Assembly: GCA_030268105.1 (NCBI GenBank)
Contig: BSDZ01000009.1
Coordinates: 434,001-498,000, forward strand
Direction of reading: 5' to 3'
DNA length: 64,000 nucleotides
Source of the DNA: Volvox africanus
Lineage: Eukaryota > Chlorophyta > Chlorophyceae > Chlamydomonadales > Volvocaceae
Numbering within the stretch: the first letter of the stretch is position 1; every line of letters begins with the position of its first letter. The translations under genes and the position numbers were made by a program. Of the stretch, positions 34,220 through 46,440 are shown piece after piece. The notes below the pieces were generated by a model. The model saw only the letters and a list, made by a program, of their open reading frames with translations. It was not told the origin of the DNA and did not search any database.

Positions 34220-37200
34220 CCTTTGGCAATCCACCGAACCCGGGCATTGGGCGTTTTGCACTTGCGTAGCATCATGATGTTAAGTAGTTGATTCGCATGG
34301 GTCTCCGTTGTAGGTAGTTGATTCCTGACCTATTTCCGTTTGAGCTTGTTTGGCACTACTATGGACTGACTGTCTATCCGTGTCTTGATTAACTTGAGTG
34401 GGTGGAGGTTCGGAGCTGTGCGGTGCATCATTGGGTGCGACTCATAATCGAATGCGGGGCTGCTGTTGAGAAACAGCACTCACTGGCGGCACCAACAAGG
34501 GCATCTGGGTCCGTGTCAAACGGTGGCGGCTTGCATGCAAACCCGCGCAACTGCAGCTGTCGTACGTCCATTACGGGAGGGGTGAACCAGTTGTGTTAAC
34601 TTGACGGAACCCGACGTGGATTTTCCCTCGTAGTAGCAGCAGTAGCATTAATTCTAGCAGTGAAACAACATCGACAGTGATCCATGCGCGCATCCGCGTG
34701 GGAGCAACTCCGAGAAATCTCTGCAATACGGCGGCAATACCAAGTCCCATCCCGCAGTCGTTCCCCGGCAATCTCTCTGCAATTAGTCTTGTAGCTTGAT
34801 TGTGTCTGTTGATATACATTCATTCCCTTCATGGTAGGGTGGGTGCAGCCCCCTAGTATGTGTGCTCCCAGAGTCGGTCGTAGGGCCCTCCTTGCTTCAG
34901 CATGTGTGACAGATGGGGCAGTTCCCATTCCCACCATGTCCATACCGTTTCTTGAGCTTGGTGTTGTGAAGGAGCCCATATTGTGCTTTGGGGATTTGGG
35001 AGCCGTACTTAACTCGGAAGGCGTAAGGCCGTTATCAGAAGCGGCCATCCTCGCTTTCCACCAAAACGGGGTTACGGTAATGCGGACCCGCGGGAGGCAG
35101 TTGAGGTGAGAGCAATAAATGCCATCCAATCATCGGTGGACCCCGATTTCCCCCGTGACTTTGGATGGCGCGACCATCTGCCCTGCTTTGTGGCGCCGGC
35201 ACAGCTTTTGTCTCTGTCTCTGCCGCCACTCAGAAGATCAGAAGATCCAAAGATCCGTACGAAGAACTGCTGATGGCTTTTGGATCGTTTGGGTGACGTC
35301 GTTGGATGGTTTGCTTGCTTGAGGCGCCTTGGGAAGACATACCTTCGTTGGATGCCATACTATCGATGATAGTTTCTTGCTTATTGTGGCGGGCACATGC
35401 CGTACGCATACGGATGGCAATTACTTTACACAACACACTACTTTATATGCCCTTCATGGCATATGTAGGATAATATCCAAAAAGTACTTAACCTTGCGGC
35501 CAAATGGCCATTCTACTTCTTATAATCTATGGGAATGGTCGTATGCCGCACTGCAAAGTAACCAGCGTGTGGTGGCAGCCTTGGGGTTGTACGGGACATC
35601 CCCTTCCACCGGCGGTGAGGCCCGCGGCGGCCATGTCCATGTCCATGTCCATGGCGGTTAAGGCTGCGGCGGGAATGGCGCTGGGTGCCGCCATGTCAGG
35701 GCCTCCCCCTCCCCAGGGCGAGCGGGTGCGGGTGGACAGGGATCAGGAAGGTCAAGTGCTCCAGGGAAGGCAAACAACTGGAAAGAGCTAGGGAAGCAAC
35801 CCTCCCAGATCCTGATGTGAAGTTTACACCTGGTTATCAGTTTTGACCTCACTTAAGCTTTGGAAACATCTTAAAGCGGGATTGTGATCCTGGGAGGTAT
35901 TTTTACTTGGAGGTTGTGATTTCCTCTCAGCACCTGCAACCGGTGGTAGGGGAGCTGTTGGCTGTTGGCTGCTGGGCAGGTTGTCAGCACTGGAGCGCTT
36001 GCCGAGAAAAGCATGCTATCTGGCAGTTGGGGTGGGGACTTCAACGCTAGCCGCACCTAGAGGCAGAGGTTCATTGGAAAGAGTCCCGGGAGGTGGTATG
36101 AAGTGCGTCAAGAGAGACCATGAGGGCCCGGCCTTGCCAGGCCGTAAGGGCCCCGGCCAGAGCACGGAGGAGCTCACGCCGCGAGGCGTATGCGACGTCT
36201 TCACAAGATCCGCTGAAGATCTGACTTCGGGCGCTGCATCTCCTGATTCGGGGAGCCTTGGACTGCCAACTATGCGATCTGCGATCTGCGCCATTTGCGA
36301 CCTCTCCCGCATGGAGTGTGGTGGTGTCCTTCCAGCAAGCGAGGTTGCGCGCCGCATATGGTGTATGGAGGGCGAAACAAGGATCGGCAGAGTGACGCAT
36401 GAGGAAGGAAAGCATGATTGGGGTACGCGCGTGTGTGTGTGCGTCGGAGCTCCGTGCCGCCGACATTGAGTTCGTTGTGACTTAGCTTCGTTGTCTATGA
36501 AGGGCTCGTGGACGCCATGCGTCATCTGTCCGTCGGTAGGCTGCACGCCAGATGCTCTTAAACAAGAGAACAGCGCATCTTCGTGTAAGATGTATGCATC
36601 TGTGGCTGTGTGGTGCTGTGTTGTGGGTGGATGGCAGCAGGGTGTGCTATAGTGATGCCAGTCACCAGGCCCGATATGTACGCATGTGCGGTATGCATGG
36701 GCCGGTGGCACTGGCATGCAGGTTTCGACATGACGGTGGTGTCGGCAGTTTTCCACATCGTTCCATCCCAGGCTCGCGCGAGTGCTTTTGTGCGTGTACG
36801 TGTGTCTGTGTGAGCATGCATGTAAGAATGGAAATGTGTGTGAGTAAGGGGCCTCAGCATTTCTCGCAGTGATGGGAGCTGTTTGTGGATACGCACCTCG
36901 AGACAGCTCCACTCTCCCATAGTGACGGCGCGCATGTGGCTGAGAGCAAATCGACCGTGTATAGGGGCACTGAAAAACGCGGTAATGGGTTTGGCGGTGA
37001 TGGCGGTGATGGCGAGGACGAGCAGCTGGGAGGTGGCAATGACGAGGTATCCGCTCCTTACGAGGAGTAACGGGAGGGAGGGGGCTAGGATAAACAACGG
37101 GCCCGGGCCCCGGCAAAGGCATCCACTTACAAAGATACGCACTTCACCGAAGGAGGTGGAGGTGGAGGTGGGGGCGGAGGTGACTGAGGTTAGGGAGTCG

Positions 37201-39181
37201 GGGTGTAATCACACCTCCATGGTTGAACGCCGTGGGGTGTGCGCTGTCTGTCGGGTCAGCGGGTAATAGGCAGTCGACTGATCTGCCCTGATCGACCCTG
37301 GCTTCGGCCGGGTGCAACCGCTGTGATGGGGCAAGCGCGCCATCACCGGGTGTTGCAGCTCTGTTACTGGGACAAACTGAGGGGACATGACGGGCGGAGA
37401 GGGCAACTTAGGGTTTAAGCGCCTTTCCCTGCACGAGGTGGCGATCGGGACAAACAGCAGGACAGGACCAGGCATATAAACCATCGGGGTGGGCTTGGGA
37501 CCAGCAACGGTCTCAGGCAAAGGCTGGGGGTCGGCTGGGTGGACTTGGACTTCAGAGTAGGCGTACGCGTGTAATGTCCGTCATGTTTCTGTCTGTCTGC
37601 AGGAACAAAAATGAAGCCAGGGGCGCTAAAAGCCACCTCCCCATAAGTTCAAAGCAAAAGGAATTGATGTGTTTACTTTGAGGAGTGTTGAAAAGGTCCA
37701 GTGCGTGTGTGTGTGTGTGTACGGAGGGGTCCTTGCAGTCCATGGGCGTGGTACAAAGCCTAAACTTATGTTGCGCTCTACCCCTTCCCCCCTATCGCGG
37801 ATATTGGGGCTTGTTGCATGTACGAACGGGGTCTATTGATTACCGCGCGTAAAAATATTTGGTCGCACAATTCCTGCAACTGTTCCCGGCGATAGCTCTT
37901 GGCTTTAGCTTAGGCTTTGACCCTCTGGCTCCACTCGCTTAGCGTCCAAGAATGTTGATTGTGCCTCACCATTGCCTTGTGTGGTCCCGTGAAGTGCTGT
38001 GCTGTCCAGACTCTCGCCCTTCCTTGGGTGGCCATCAATTGGTCCCATGCCTTGTCGTATACCTGTTAAGTACGGGCACTAGCAGGGTAAAAGTTTGCCT
38101 TGAATGGGGAGAGAAGACGTGCGATCGCATTGCCGCATCAAATCGAACCCCGCCACATGCCCTGGAGCCCATTGCTAGTTCATTGCTAGTTGTGAGTTGC
38201 TGGTTTGGTGGTTGCAAAGGGAGGGGGGCCTTTGCTGATCAGGATAATTGGAATGCTCCCGTACCGAACTCTTCACAGCTGCGTCACTACCACTACCGTT
38301 GCCAGCGAGGCCGCAGCCGTTGCCGCCAGCTACGAAAGGGTCTGTGGCCTCATCTTCATCGAGTTGCACCCCAGGTTAATCACACTGCCCATGTCACATC
38401 ATCGTCTCCATCCCCTCCGCACTTTGTCCCTTACTTGACCAACCTAGTTGGGCCAGAATCGCTGACCCAGCCCCTGTACAGTACTGCCGAAAACTTAAAA
38501 TTTTCATGCGGCTGAGGAAGACTCCTCAGCCCTGACCAGGAGTATGGCGCAGTCGTGCGGAAGCTGCTACTCGAAACCTGCTCTTCGCTGCACCTGTCCA
38601 CTCCCCTATGATACTACCGCGCGTATTCGGTGAATGCAACCCAATGAGACCGCAGCTGGTTTGGGTACAGATTACATGCCAGGGCACTGTCTGTGCCGCT
38701 CATATTTATGGTTTTTATCAGTTCTGGGTTGCGTACGTTGCGTGCCAGTAGTGCCAGAGTAATAGGGCACATGTGCTCGCCGCGCCATGCAGGGACACGC
38801 GCACGGAAGCGCGCAGGAGCGCTCGACTCATCGAGCGCAGGTTAGCGCCATGTCGAAGGCACATGTCGATACTTCGTCAAGGGCGCGGTATCGCGTCATA
38901 ATGCAGGGGTAGCCCCGGCCCTGCATGCCAACGTATTCTTAATCTTTGCTTCCGTGTTTCGATTCAGAGCAGAGCTTGGATTCCTCCATATCCGTACGGG
39001 GGTTATAACGACCATTACTCTTCTGGGTGCCGGCAGGTTGCTTCCAGTGCGCAAAAGGTGTCTTATATGGATCATATCTACTTTTATTGCAAAATATGCT
39101 TAATTTATAATGTAATGCTCAGCCGGAAATCGCTATGCTTTGTCGCAAGGACAGCGTGGATGTTTCATCGTTAGGATCAAA
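34220..39181. other. 4.9-kb stretch without an assigned gene
   Basis: Open stretches occur on both strands (for example 34596-35129 minus, 34831-35109 plus, 35981-36469 plus, 36016-37122 minus), but none matches a family I know and they overlap on opposite strands. ATGTCC hexamers repeat at 35632-35652. A GT microsatellite lies at about 37702-37720. A possible exon at 38222-38380 reads YERVCGLIFIELHP before a GT. The phosphatase promoter should lie in the last few hundred bases. Confidence 0.3.
36897..37142 (-). other. Possible membrane-protein exon
   Basis: The minus strand is open with two hydrophobic runs, LFILAPSLPLLLV and YLVIATSQLLVLAITAITA. It ends at CTCGAG followed by the donor GTGCGT at 36896. 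No acceptor, start or neighbouring exon could be tied to it, and no family was recognised. Confidence 0.2.
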
Positions 39182-42100
39182 ATGGATTGTAGAAGAATGC
39201 ACCAACGATCATTAGAACATGGGGTATCATGTCGCTCCAACTGGTCGACTGCGAGAAAATGTATCATCCTGGTGCTCATCTTCGGGATAACGGTGGTGGT
39301 TTTCCACTCTGGGAGGGCCAACATCGCCGGACGCGTTAACTTGAACTCTTCTAATGACATAATTTTATATGGTAAGGCTGAGTTGTGCAACGGCGCAGAA
39401 TTTCTGGGATCCTGCACTCGTGTCTATATCCCGTTTTCCTGTTGGAACTATGAAAGATGGCTCGATGTGAGAATTATGTGAAGGGATTTGTTACAATCCT
39501 TGCCTTTGTAGCTGGCTCTCCGTTTCTAAGCTGTAGACATTAACTAAACGTTGTACCGCTGCATCACGCCTAACGCGGCTTCCCGCAGGCCTCCCGCTTC
39601 CGGAGTTTGACCCGGGACTAGATCTTTCTGAACGCTTCAGCCTCATTTTCCCAAGCACCAAACTTACCAGCGATAATGGTGACAGCAACATTAGGACGAA
39701 CCGCAGTAGCACCATCAGTGCCGTCAACGCCGCCAGCGGTACGTACGACTACAGTATATTCTCGCGGAATTATTTAAGTACTGCTGATGTATTATGCTGC
39801 TGCTCGAAAATGGTCAATGTACAGGTTACACCCCACCGCTGCCCCTTCCTTACCACCACTAGAGCAGGACAGGTCCTTAAGACGCATAACAACTTCCTTG
39901 CCGCCGCCCTCAGATGGTGGCTCGACCCACTCCCGCTTGGTCGTGATTCCGGACCTTCATGGTGATGCCCCACAAGCTTTCAGGGCCTTACGTCTGGCGG
40001 GTCTTGTTTCAGCAATTGCCGCACCGGCTGCAGCCGAGGCAGCAGCGGCGGCAGCTGCCACCGATCCAAATGGCGGCGGCAGCCCCGCTGCTGCCACTGG
40101 CACCGCAAACGACACGCAAATACGAGAGTCAGACTGGCGGTGGTCAGGCGGCGACGTGGTGTTGGTCCAGCTGGGGGATGTGGTAGACCGAGGGCCAGAC
40201 AGCTTGGCACTACTGATACGGCTGAAGGGACTTCAGGTTGGGTGGGTTGCGGCGCGGCGGGAAGGCTTTTAACGATGGTGGCGGCCGTACAAAACGTCGA
40301 GCCGTCGCGATTTTGGCCTCCTGCTGTACCGCAGATGCAAGCCCGGGCGGCGGGCGGTGACATTGTGATGTTGCTCGGCAACCATGAGCTGATGAACATC
40401 TATCACGACTTCAGGTGCGTCTGTCCGTTTGTCTCTTCGCTATCCGTCCTCTCGAAATGTTTTGCCATGCATGCGGTTGCCGCCGAACTGCCAGGGTTAT
40501 CACTTCCTGGCTACATAGGAAAGCCGTACCGAAACCCTGTACGGCACCGTATATTTACCTGTTTAGGAGGTACGGACGTGCACATGGGCGCCCGACTACC
40601 AGTCTTTGTTTTCCTGTTGTGTTGTGTTGCGCTCCACGATCCTTGACTCTCTCCATGTGCGCTATTCAGCAACTCAGGTACGTGTCCCACTCGGAGGCCA
40701 TTGACCTGGCGGTTTCGGAGCGGCTGAAGCTGTCCCCGTCCATGGCTGCCAACAGCACTACATCAGCCACAGGTAACGGCAGAAGGATGGCGGAGGATAC
40801 CCTAAACGCCGGCGGCAGCGCCGTCGCCACCGAACAGCACCCGGAGGCGGTGAAAGGCGCGTACGGCAACTTTCATGTCGTACACGCCGTTAAAGACTTT
40901 GACTCCCACGTCGAGCGTGAGCTCAGGCAGGAGACCGGTTTAGAGGCTGCGGCAGAGGACGTGTCGCTCGCCGCAGAGACACATGCCGTGCGGCGGGGCA
41001 ATGCTGGGGACCGGGAGCTTCTGTACGCCAGCACCATGAGCATAACATCTACTGACGGCGGCCACTTAGATCTCCGTGGCCGCCGCGCGCTTTTGCAGCA
41101 ACAGCGGCTTTCACCGCAGCAGCGGCAACGTCAGGAGCACCAGCTTTTTCTATCAGGGCTGAAGATCTGGCGCGACACGCTGGCAGCTAATACGCCGATG
41201 GGGTCGTTTATACGACAACGACCGTTAGCTGCGATCGTTAACGCTGGCGGCTGCAATATACTTGCTGTCCATGCTGGCGCATTTCCATGGATGCTGCGTG
41301 CCGTTGAAATACTGCTGCAAGGTCGGCGCGATCCTGGGGAAGGTGCGGGGGAAGGCGGCACTGGCGGCACTGGCGGCACTGGCGGCGGGGTTAGCGAGCT
41401 ATCGCGGGGTGACCCACTTATTCTGCAACCCGAGCAGTATATAGCAGGATGGAATGCGGCCGTGGCGCAAGCGCTCCAGAACTGCGAGGGACGCAGATGC
41501 AGCCGGCACGACAGCATCAGCGGTGACGGCAGCGGTACGGATGCGGGTCACAATCGTCGCCAGGAGGATGACAATTATGAGCGCTTTCGTTTGGCGCTCG
41601 CAGGTACGAACCGTACTAATACGGCGGTATGGGGAAAGCCCCAGGATGGAAGGGCAGTAGGAGATTTAGCAGCGGGGGCTGGTTATTGTTGTTGTTGTTG
41701 TCCTCGCTCTTGTGTTATGACTCTCATGGCACCAGGGGTGTGCTTCGTTTGCTGTCGAAAAAACCCAAAAAATGTAAAATATCCTTCACGTAATATGATA
41801 ATTATTTGCCCTTGTTTTATGTATCAGGTAAGATGGTAGAATGAATAATTGAAGGGTTGGCTTTTAGGAAAGGGGACTTTTCGCGTGCCCTGCAATTACG
41901 ACATCGCAGATTTGCTGCTGGATGGTGAAGGCGCCGTTTGGAGTCGCCGGTACGATAAAGGCCCCCGACAAAAGGTACGTGAGAATAACGCGCATATTGG
42001 AAGCTTCGACGCTTCCAGACCTCACTCTGCTGCTGGTGCTGGTGTCAGGTTTGTGGCGAGGTGCTGGAGATGACCCGGCGGCTGGGGGTGCAAAAGCTGG

Positions 42101-42538
42101 TGGTGGGACACACGGTGCAATGGGGTGGCAGGGTCAGCAGCAGGTACGGCGGGAAAGGGGTAATTACCTCAGGGGTTTGGGGTTTGGGGGTTTTTGTCCA
42201 GGGTTTATATCGATCCTCCAGCCATTTCGGTGATGCATGATGCACTTCAGCGGTGGCAGTGGGGGGGAAGTCTGCTGTATTGTTCACATGTTATCTTGCG
42301 GGGTACGATGATCGGTTTCTTCGTGTTGATACTCTTATTTATGCCTCATACAAATGCAAGCCCGTCCCACTTCATGATTAAGTACTCGCCCGATTTTTAA
42401 ATTAGGTGCGGGGGCCAGCTGGTAATGGCAGACGTCGGCATCAGCCGAGCCATCGCCGGGGAAATGGCGGTATTGCAGTGCGTGGCGGGAAAACTGGACG
42501 TGGTGTACGGTAACGGGCGCATGGAGCGTATTCCCTAA
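39182..42538 (+). CDS. Shewanella-like (SLP) protein phosphatase with membrane anchor
   Basis: Exons: 39182-39371, 39589-39738, 39863-40236, 40335-40414, 40678-41603, 41910-41974, 42049-42143, 42406-42538. They sum to 2013 nt (670 aa) with consistent phases. It is a PPP-type metallophosphoesterase that removes phosphate from proteins. Motifs in order: PDLHGD (about residue 143), GDVVDRG (about 219), LLGNHE (about 252), a second histidine region LAVHAG after IWRDTLAANTPMGSFIRQRP, and VVGHTVQ near the end. Metal-binding Asp, His and Asn residues are kept, but the first motif has Pro where GDxHG normally has Gly. Residues 24-42 (CIILVLIFGITVVVFHSG) form a signal anchor, so it is probably a type II membrane or secretory-route protein; plastid location is an alternative. 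Ala-, Gln- and Gly-rich inserts, including three GGT units coded by a 9-bp repeat at 41356-41392, lengthen it beyond plant SLPs. Confidence 0.88.
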
Positions 42539-43153
42539 GAAGGGATTCAGCAATTAAGCTCAGGAATACGGGACTCTTTTGCTTATGGAGGACAATCTCA
42601 TAATGTTCGCACGTGCGGACAAGACATGTAATGTCGCGCGTTTCGTCAACGAAATGCTCCTGAGCTCATGCGCGATTTTATTGTGCATTCGCTTCGAAAG
42701 TGGCATGTTACGGACATTGGCATCCCTGAAAATGGACGGCTGGCTCCTGCATGGGCTGAAAGCAAACGCATATGATATATACATAGGATTGATATTATGA
42801 GTACCTTGGATTTAATGGTTGCGCTTGGAGCTGGCTCTGCATGGTGTGCAAGGCTGCAAATGTGGCCGCCAAGATTGACTTTTGGTCGGTTATTAGTTAC
42901 CCCGTGAAGAAACATTGTCCTGTACAGGCACAGGAGAAATCATCTCAACTTAAATTATATCCTGACTGTATCTTCACCGTCATTTGTAACTCCGTGGAGC
43001 CAGATAGGGTGTCACTTGAGATATAACGGTTGCCCAACCTCGAGGCGCCAGGCAATTGGAAGCGGAGATATTACATTATTTTTTGTTCACCTCTAAGCAT
43101 TAACTACCTCTTCGTCACATTGGGTCTCCAGTTAAGGATCGTAGGACCTAGAA
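42539..43153. other. Phosphatase 3' flank and promoter of the next gene
   Basis: Contains TGTAA at 42627-42631, 89 nt after the phosphatase stop, a likely poly(A) signal. Nothing else recognisable was seen. Confidence 0.4.
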
Positions 43154-44691
43154 ATGAAGCTTTGCGGCTCTCCTACCTTGCAAGCAAAGAAGCTTACGGC
43201 TCAATTGCCATACCCACATGGTATGCAAGATTATTACTCGCATGAGATGTGAGGTAAATTTATCTAACTGCAATTTGTTGCATGGTGGCAGGCGCAAGGG
43301 CATGCTTTCGCACATCCGACCGGCGAGTTGTGCGGGCGATGGTGACAGAGAAAGAAGCAGATCTGGTGCGTCAATTAAGGTCGCAGAGATAAAGGTCAAC
43401 CGCTCTCCCCGTGTCGGTACTTGAGCAACGACAAGTCCAGCACCCGAACTGCCTACGCTGTGCTATGTATGCGTATCTGATGTATTGTTCGCCAAGCTCG
43501 CCACCAGCTCGGAGTCTCGGTATCTGAGTCGGTTCCTGGCTCGGGATGCTGCCGAGCTGCCCAACTCTTACCAGGCCAACTTCTTAAAAACCAATGGGCA
43601 ACGCTCGAAGGACAGCAATGTCCCCGCGGTGTCCCCGTCCAACCTCGCTTAACCCATCTTACCAGTATGTGGCATTTGTGATTTACATGGAGCTCGCTTC
43701 TCCCTCCCTCTCTCTCTCCACTGCCTCTCGTCGCGCTCTGTTCGCTATCGGTGGCCTCTTTTCCTCCTCTGCCCCATCAACGGCATGCAGGCCGCGACGG
43801 AAAGTGTTGACACAGGGCTCGCGCAGATCGCCAAGCAGATTCTGTCAACCGATCCAGAAGCTCGTGAGAGCCTCCGTCGGTACGAGGAGGCTGTGGTGAG
43901 TTTGCCGAGCTGGGGACCTCTGTAGGGCTCACGAGGATCTTGCATGTGGGCTTGGCACAGGGATGCACGACATCTGTCGTAACTGGACCTGGGTTCTCGT
44001 TCGCATTCACGCCACGCCTTCATTGAATGTATATTTCACGGAATCTGAGTGTAGATTCGGCTGGAGAAGGCCAAAGCTGCTAGCGAGGAGCTGGACCGAA
44101 TGTTTGCGGAGGCGACCCGAGGGGCAGTGGCCACGGATATGCAGACGGAGAAGGAGCAGGTAGGTCGAGGTAGGGGTAGGGGTAAGAGTTCGGGAGACAA
44201 TGTGAGAGAAGGTTCACACGAGCAGAACGCAGCATTGGTGAATCCTACCTCACATTGCGATGCCCAACTACACATGCTATCCCAACGCTTTGTCCAACGC
44301 TATGTGAAGGTTATGCGGATCACGTATCCTCCACATGATCACATAATGCTATGCAGCGCCAGAAGGCAAATGAGCGGATGGCGGATGCGGAGGTGGAGGC
44401 GGCGGAGCGGCTGCTTCGTGCGGCGGAGCTCGAGTATGAGGCCGCCCGCTGGGCACAGCAGCAGTGGGCGGCGGCGGCGACGGATGTAAGGACCTTACCC
44501 CCAAACTTGTCCACGCCTGCTTCTCCTGTGTAGTTCAAGATCCCTCATTCCCCTCACCCCCGTCACCCTGCCATCTCCCTCAACCCGCTGGCGTCGTCTC
44601 CTTGAACGCCGATTTCCTGTGGCCCCGGGTTCGGATGGATTACATCTCCGCTGCAGAAGTGCACATACTCCGGGGTTGGCCGTATGCACAC

Positions 44692-44749
<58 letters not shown>

Positions 44750-46440
44750 GTGGCGTCTAATCTTAAGACACACTCAGGACACAGCTCCCAGTTTCCCGCG
44801 ACTCCCGCAGGAAACAGTAACAGGTGCCTAACTTGTAAATTTTGTACAAGGAGATATCCGGGTTGGCCTTTATGTAACTATCCACATAACTGGTGAATGT
44901 GACTCCGGGAATGGACTCCTCGGAATCCGCAGGGGCCGGAGCGCTTGGAGTCGGTGAAGGCCGCGGTGATTGCGGCAACGGCCGGTTTGATGGCGGAGCT
45001 GCCCCTGGTGTTGTTCTCCAGCGGCGGCGGGGCCGACGGCGCAGCAGCAGCAGGCCCGCTGTCCTCGGCGTTGAGCCTGCTGGCGGCGGTGGGGGCATGC
45101 TTCCTGTTCGGTGTCACTTATCGGTGGGGACTTAATTAGCAGAGAAGACGGGTCGTTTAGTAAACCGCATTCACGCAGGATGCACTCTAAAAGCGGATGA
45201 TAGAGGATTAGGACTTTCTTGAACCTTCTCTTGGAAATTGGTGCTGAGTGCTCAGGTTCAAGAGCAGCCAGCACCAAAGCTTTGGCGCTTTCGCCTCCTT
45301 CTGCTGTTACCGTTCGCATGAGTGGTCTTGGCGGCCCTTTTTGAGTCTGAGCCGCTCGTGGCTGGACGGAGGCGAGGTTCTCACCACCAGTCCCCTACCA
45401 GTCCCCTACCAATCCATGCATACGTGGTATCACCAGTACAGTCCTGCAGATTTGTTTCCTGTTCTGAACTCCCTTCCACAGGGCAGAGTTTTGGCGTCTG
45501 GTACTTACTCCCGCTCGGCTAGGTTCCCGCATCACCACAAAGCGAAGCGTTTGGTCTCTCTTCTAGATTGCCTGTTTTGGATGTTCCTCATCTTCTGGTC
45601 TCACCTCCGCCTCCGAAACCACGACCCGCAGATATGCAGTACGCAACGATTCGTCGAATCGTCAGCTGCGGCTGGGTGTGGTGGCGGCGTTTGGGTTGGT
45701 GCGTGCCTCGGGCGCGGCTGACGTCCTTCAAGCTGCTGCCGCAGCGGGCGCGGAGGGCACTGGGGGCGGTCCTCTGTCCCTCGGGGTGATCGGTCCCACG
45801 GCGCTGTACGCGCTGGAGAGTCTGCTGCTGTTCGGCTTCGCGTCAGTCGCTGTGGAGGTGGGCTGGCGCCGTAGGAGTTAGGACTTAGGAGAACCAAACA
45901 CCAGCGCCCACTCGCCAAAGCCCCTGGAAAGCAAATGGGGACAGCGGGAAGCTGCGTTTCGCACGGCTTGGGGAAATTAATAACCCTAAAAACCCTAAAA
46001 CCCTAAAGCACCAACCCAGGTTAAAGCTTGGCGTGAGGTAGTTACATTTCAGCCCCCTGGTCGAGTCGTGCCGAGTTGTTATGTGAGGAGTGCGGAAAGC
46101 GCGACTCTACAGCCGGTTTTCTGTTGACAATCCGGTTGACAGCGTTGATAGTCGTCAGCTCGGCCGTAGCACCTGACGCGCAGCACAGCCACAGCTCATA
46201 TTAGCGCTGGCCCTCTGCCTGGCTTGGCGCACCGTAACTCGGCACTTTGTTGCAGGGCTTCTCTCCTTCCGAACGTCATGCGAATATCTACCTCCAGGAT
46301 CCTTCATTGCTCCTGTGCACTTCAGACGAGTATTTGCTCTCACATAGAGATACTGGCGTTGTTGTTGTTATCGTCTGCAGGCGGCGTTCGGTCAGGGCAT
46401 CTTGAAGCGGTTTGGTGAGGAGGCGCCATCATCTTCCTGA
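43154..46440 (+). CDS. Putative plastid membrane protein with coiled coil
   Basis: Exons: 43154-43220, 43292-43365, about 43497-43628 (borders uncertain), 43791-43895, 44055-44159, 44357-44485, 44933-45123, 45632-45857, 46381-46440 (TGA). All others are in phase. The first 40 residues look like a transit peptide (MKLCGSPTLQAKKLTAQLPY, then TSDRRVVRAM). Exons 4-6 encode a charged helical coiled coil (RQKANERMADAEVEAAERLL). Exons 7-8 carry hydrophobic segments: AAVIAATAGLMAELPLVLF, SALSLLAAVGACFLFGVTY, then YAVRNDSSNRQLRLGVVAAF and TALYALESLLLFGFASVAVE. The YAVR...QL..G...AFGLVR pattern recalls plant plastid proteins of unknown function. No enzyme motif is seen. For exon 3 the frame ATSSESRYLSRFLARDAAEL is convincing, but its acceptor would be AAG rather than CAG, so the model needs cDNA support. 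Confidence 0.68.
44695..44746. repeat. (AC)n microsatellite
   Basis: About 26 AC units in the intron between exons 6 and 7 of the plastid membrane protein gene. Confidence 0.95.
45983..46007. repeat. Telomere-like CCCTAAAA run
   Basis: Three successive CCCTAAA(A) units in an intron. This is the complement of the Chlamydomonas-type telomere unit TTTTAGGG. Confidence 0.75.

Noticed and set aside
36016..37122. 368-codon minus-strand frame rich in His, Thr and Pro.
   Set aside because: Composition reflects CA/TG-rich DNA. It overlaps other open frames on both strands and lacks any recognisable motif.
44495..44896. Poly-His-Thr and poly-Cys-Val frames.
   Set aside because: Produced by the AC microsatellite in an intron.
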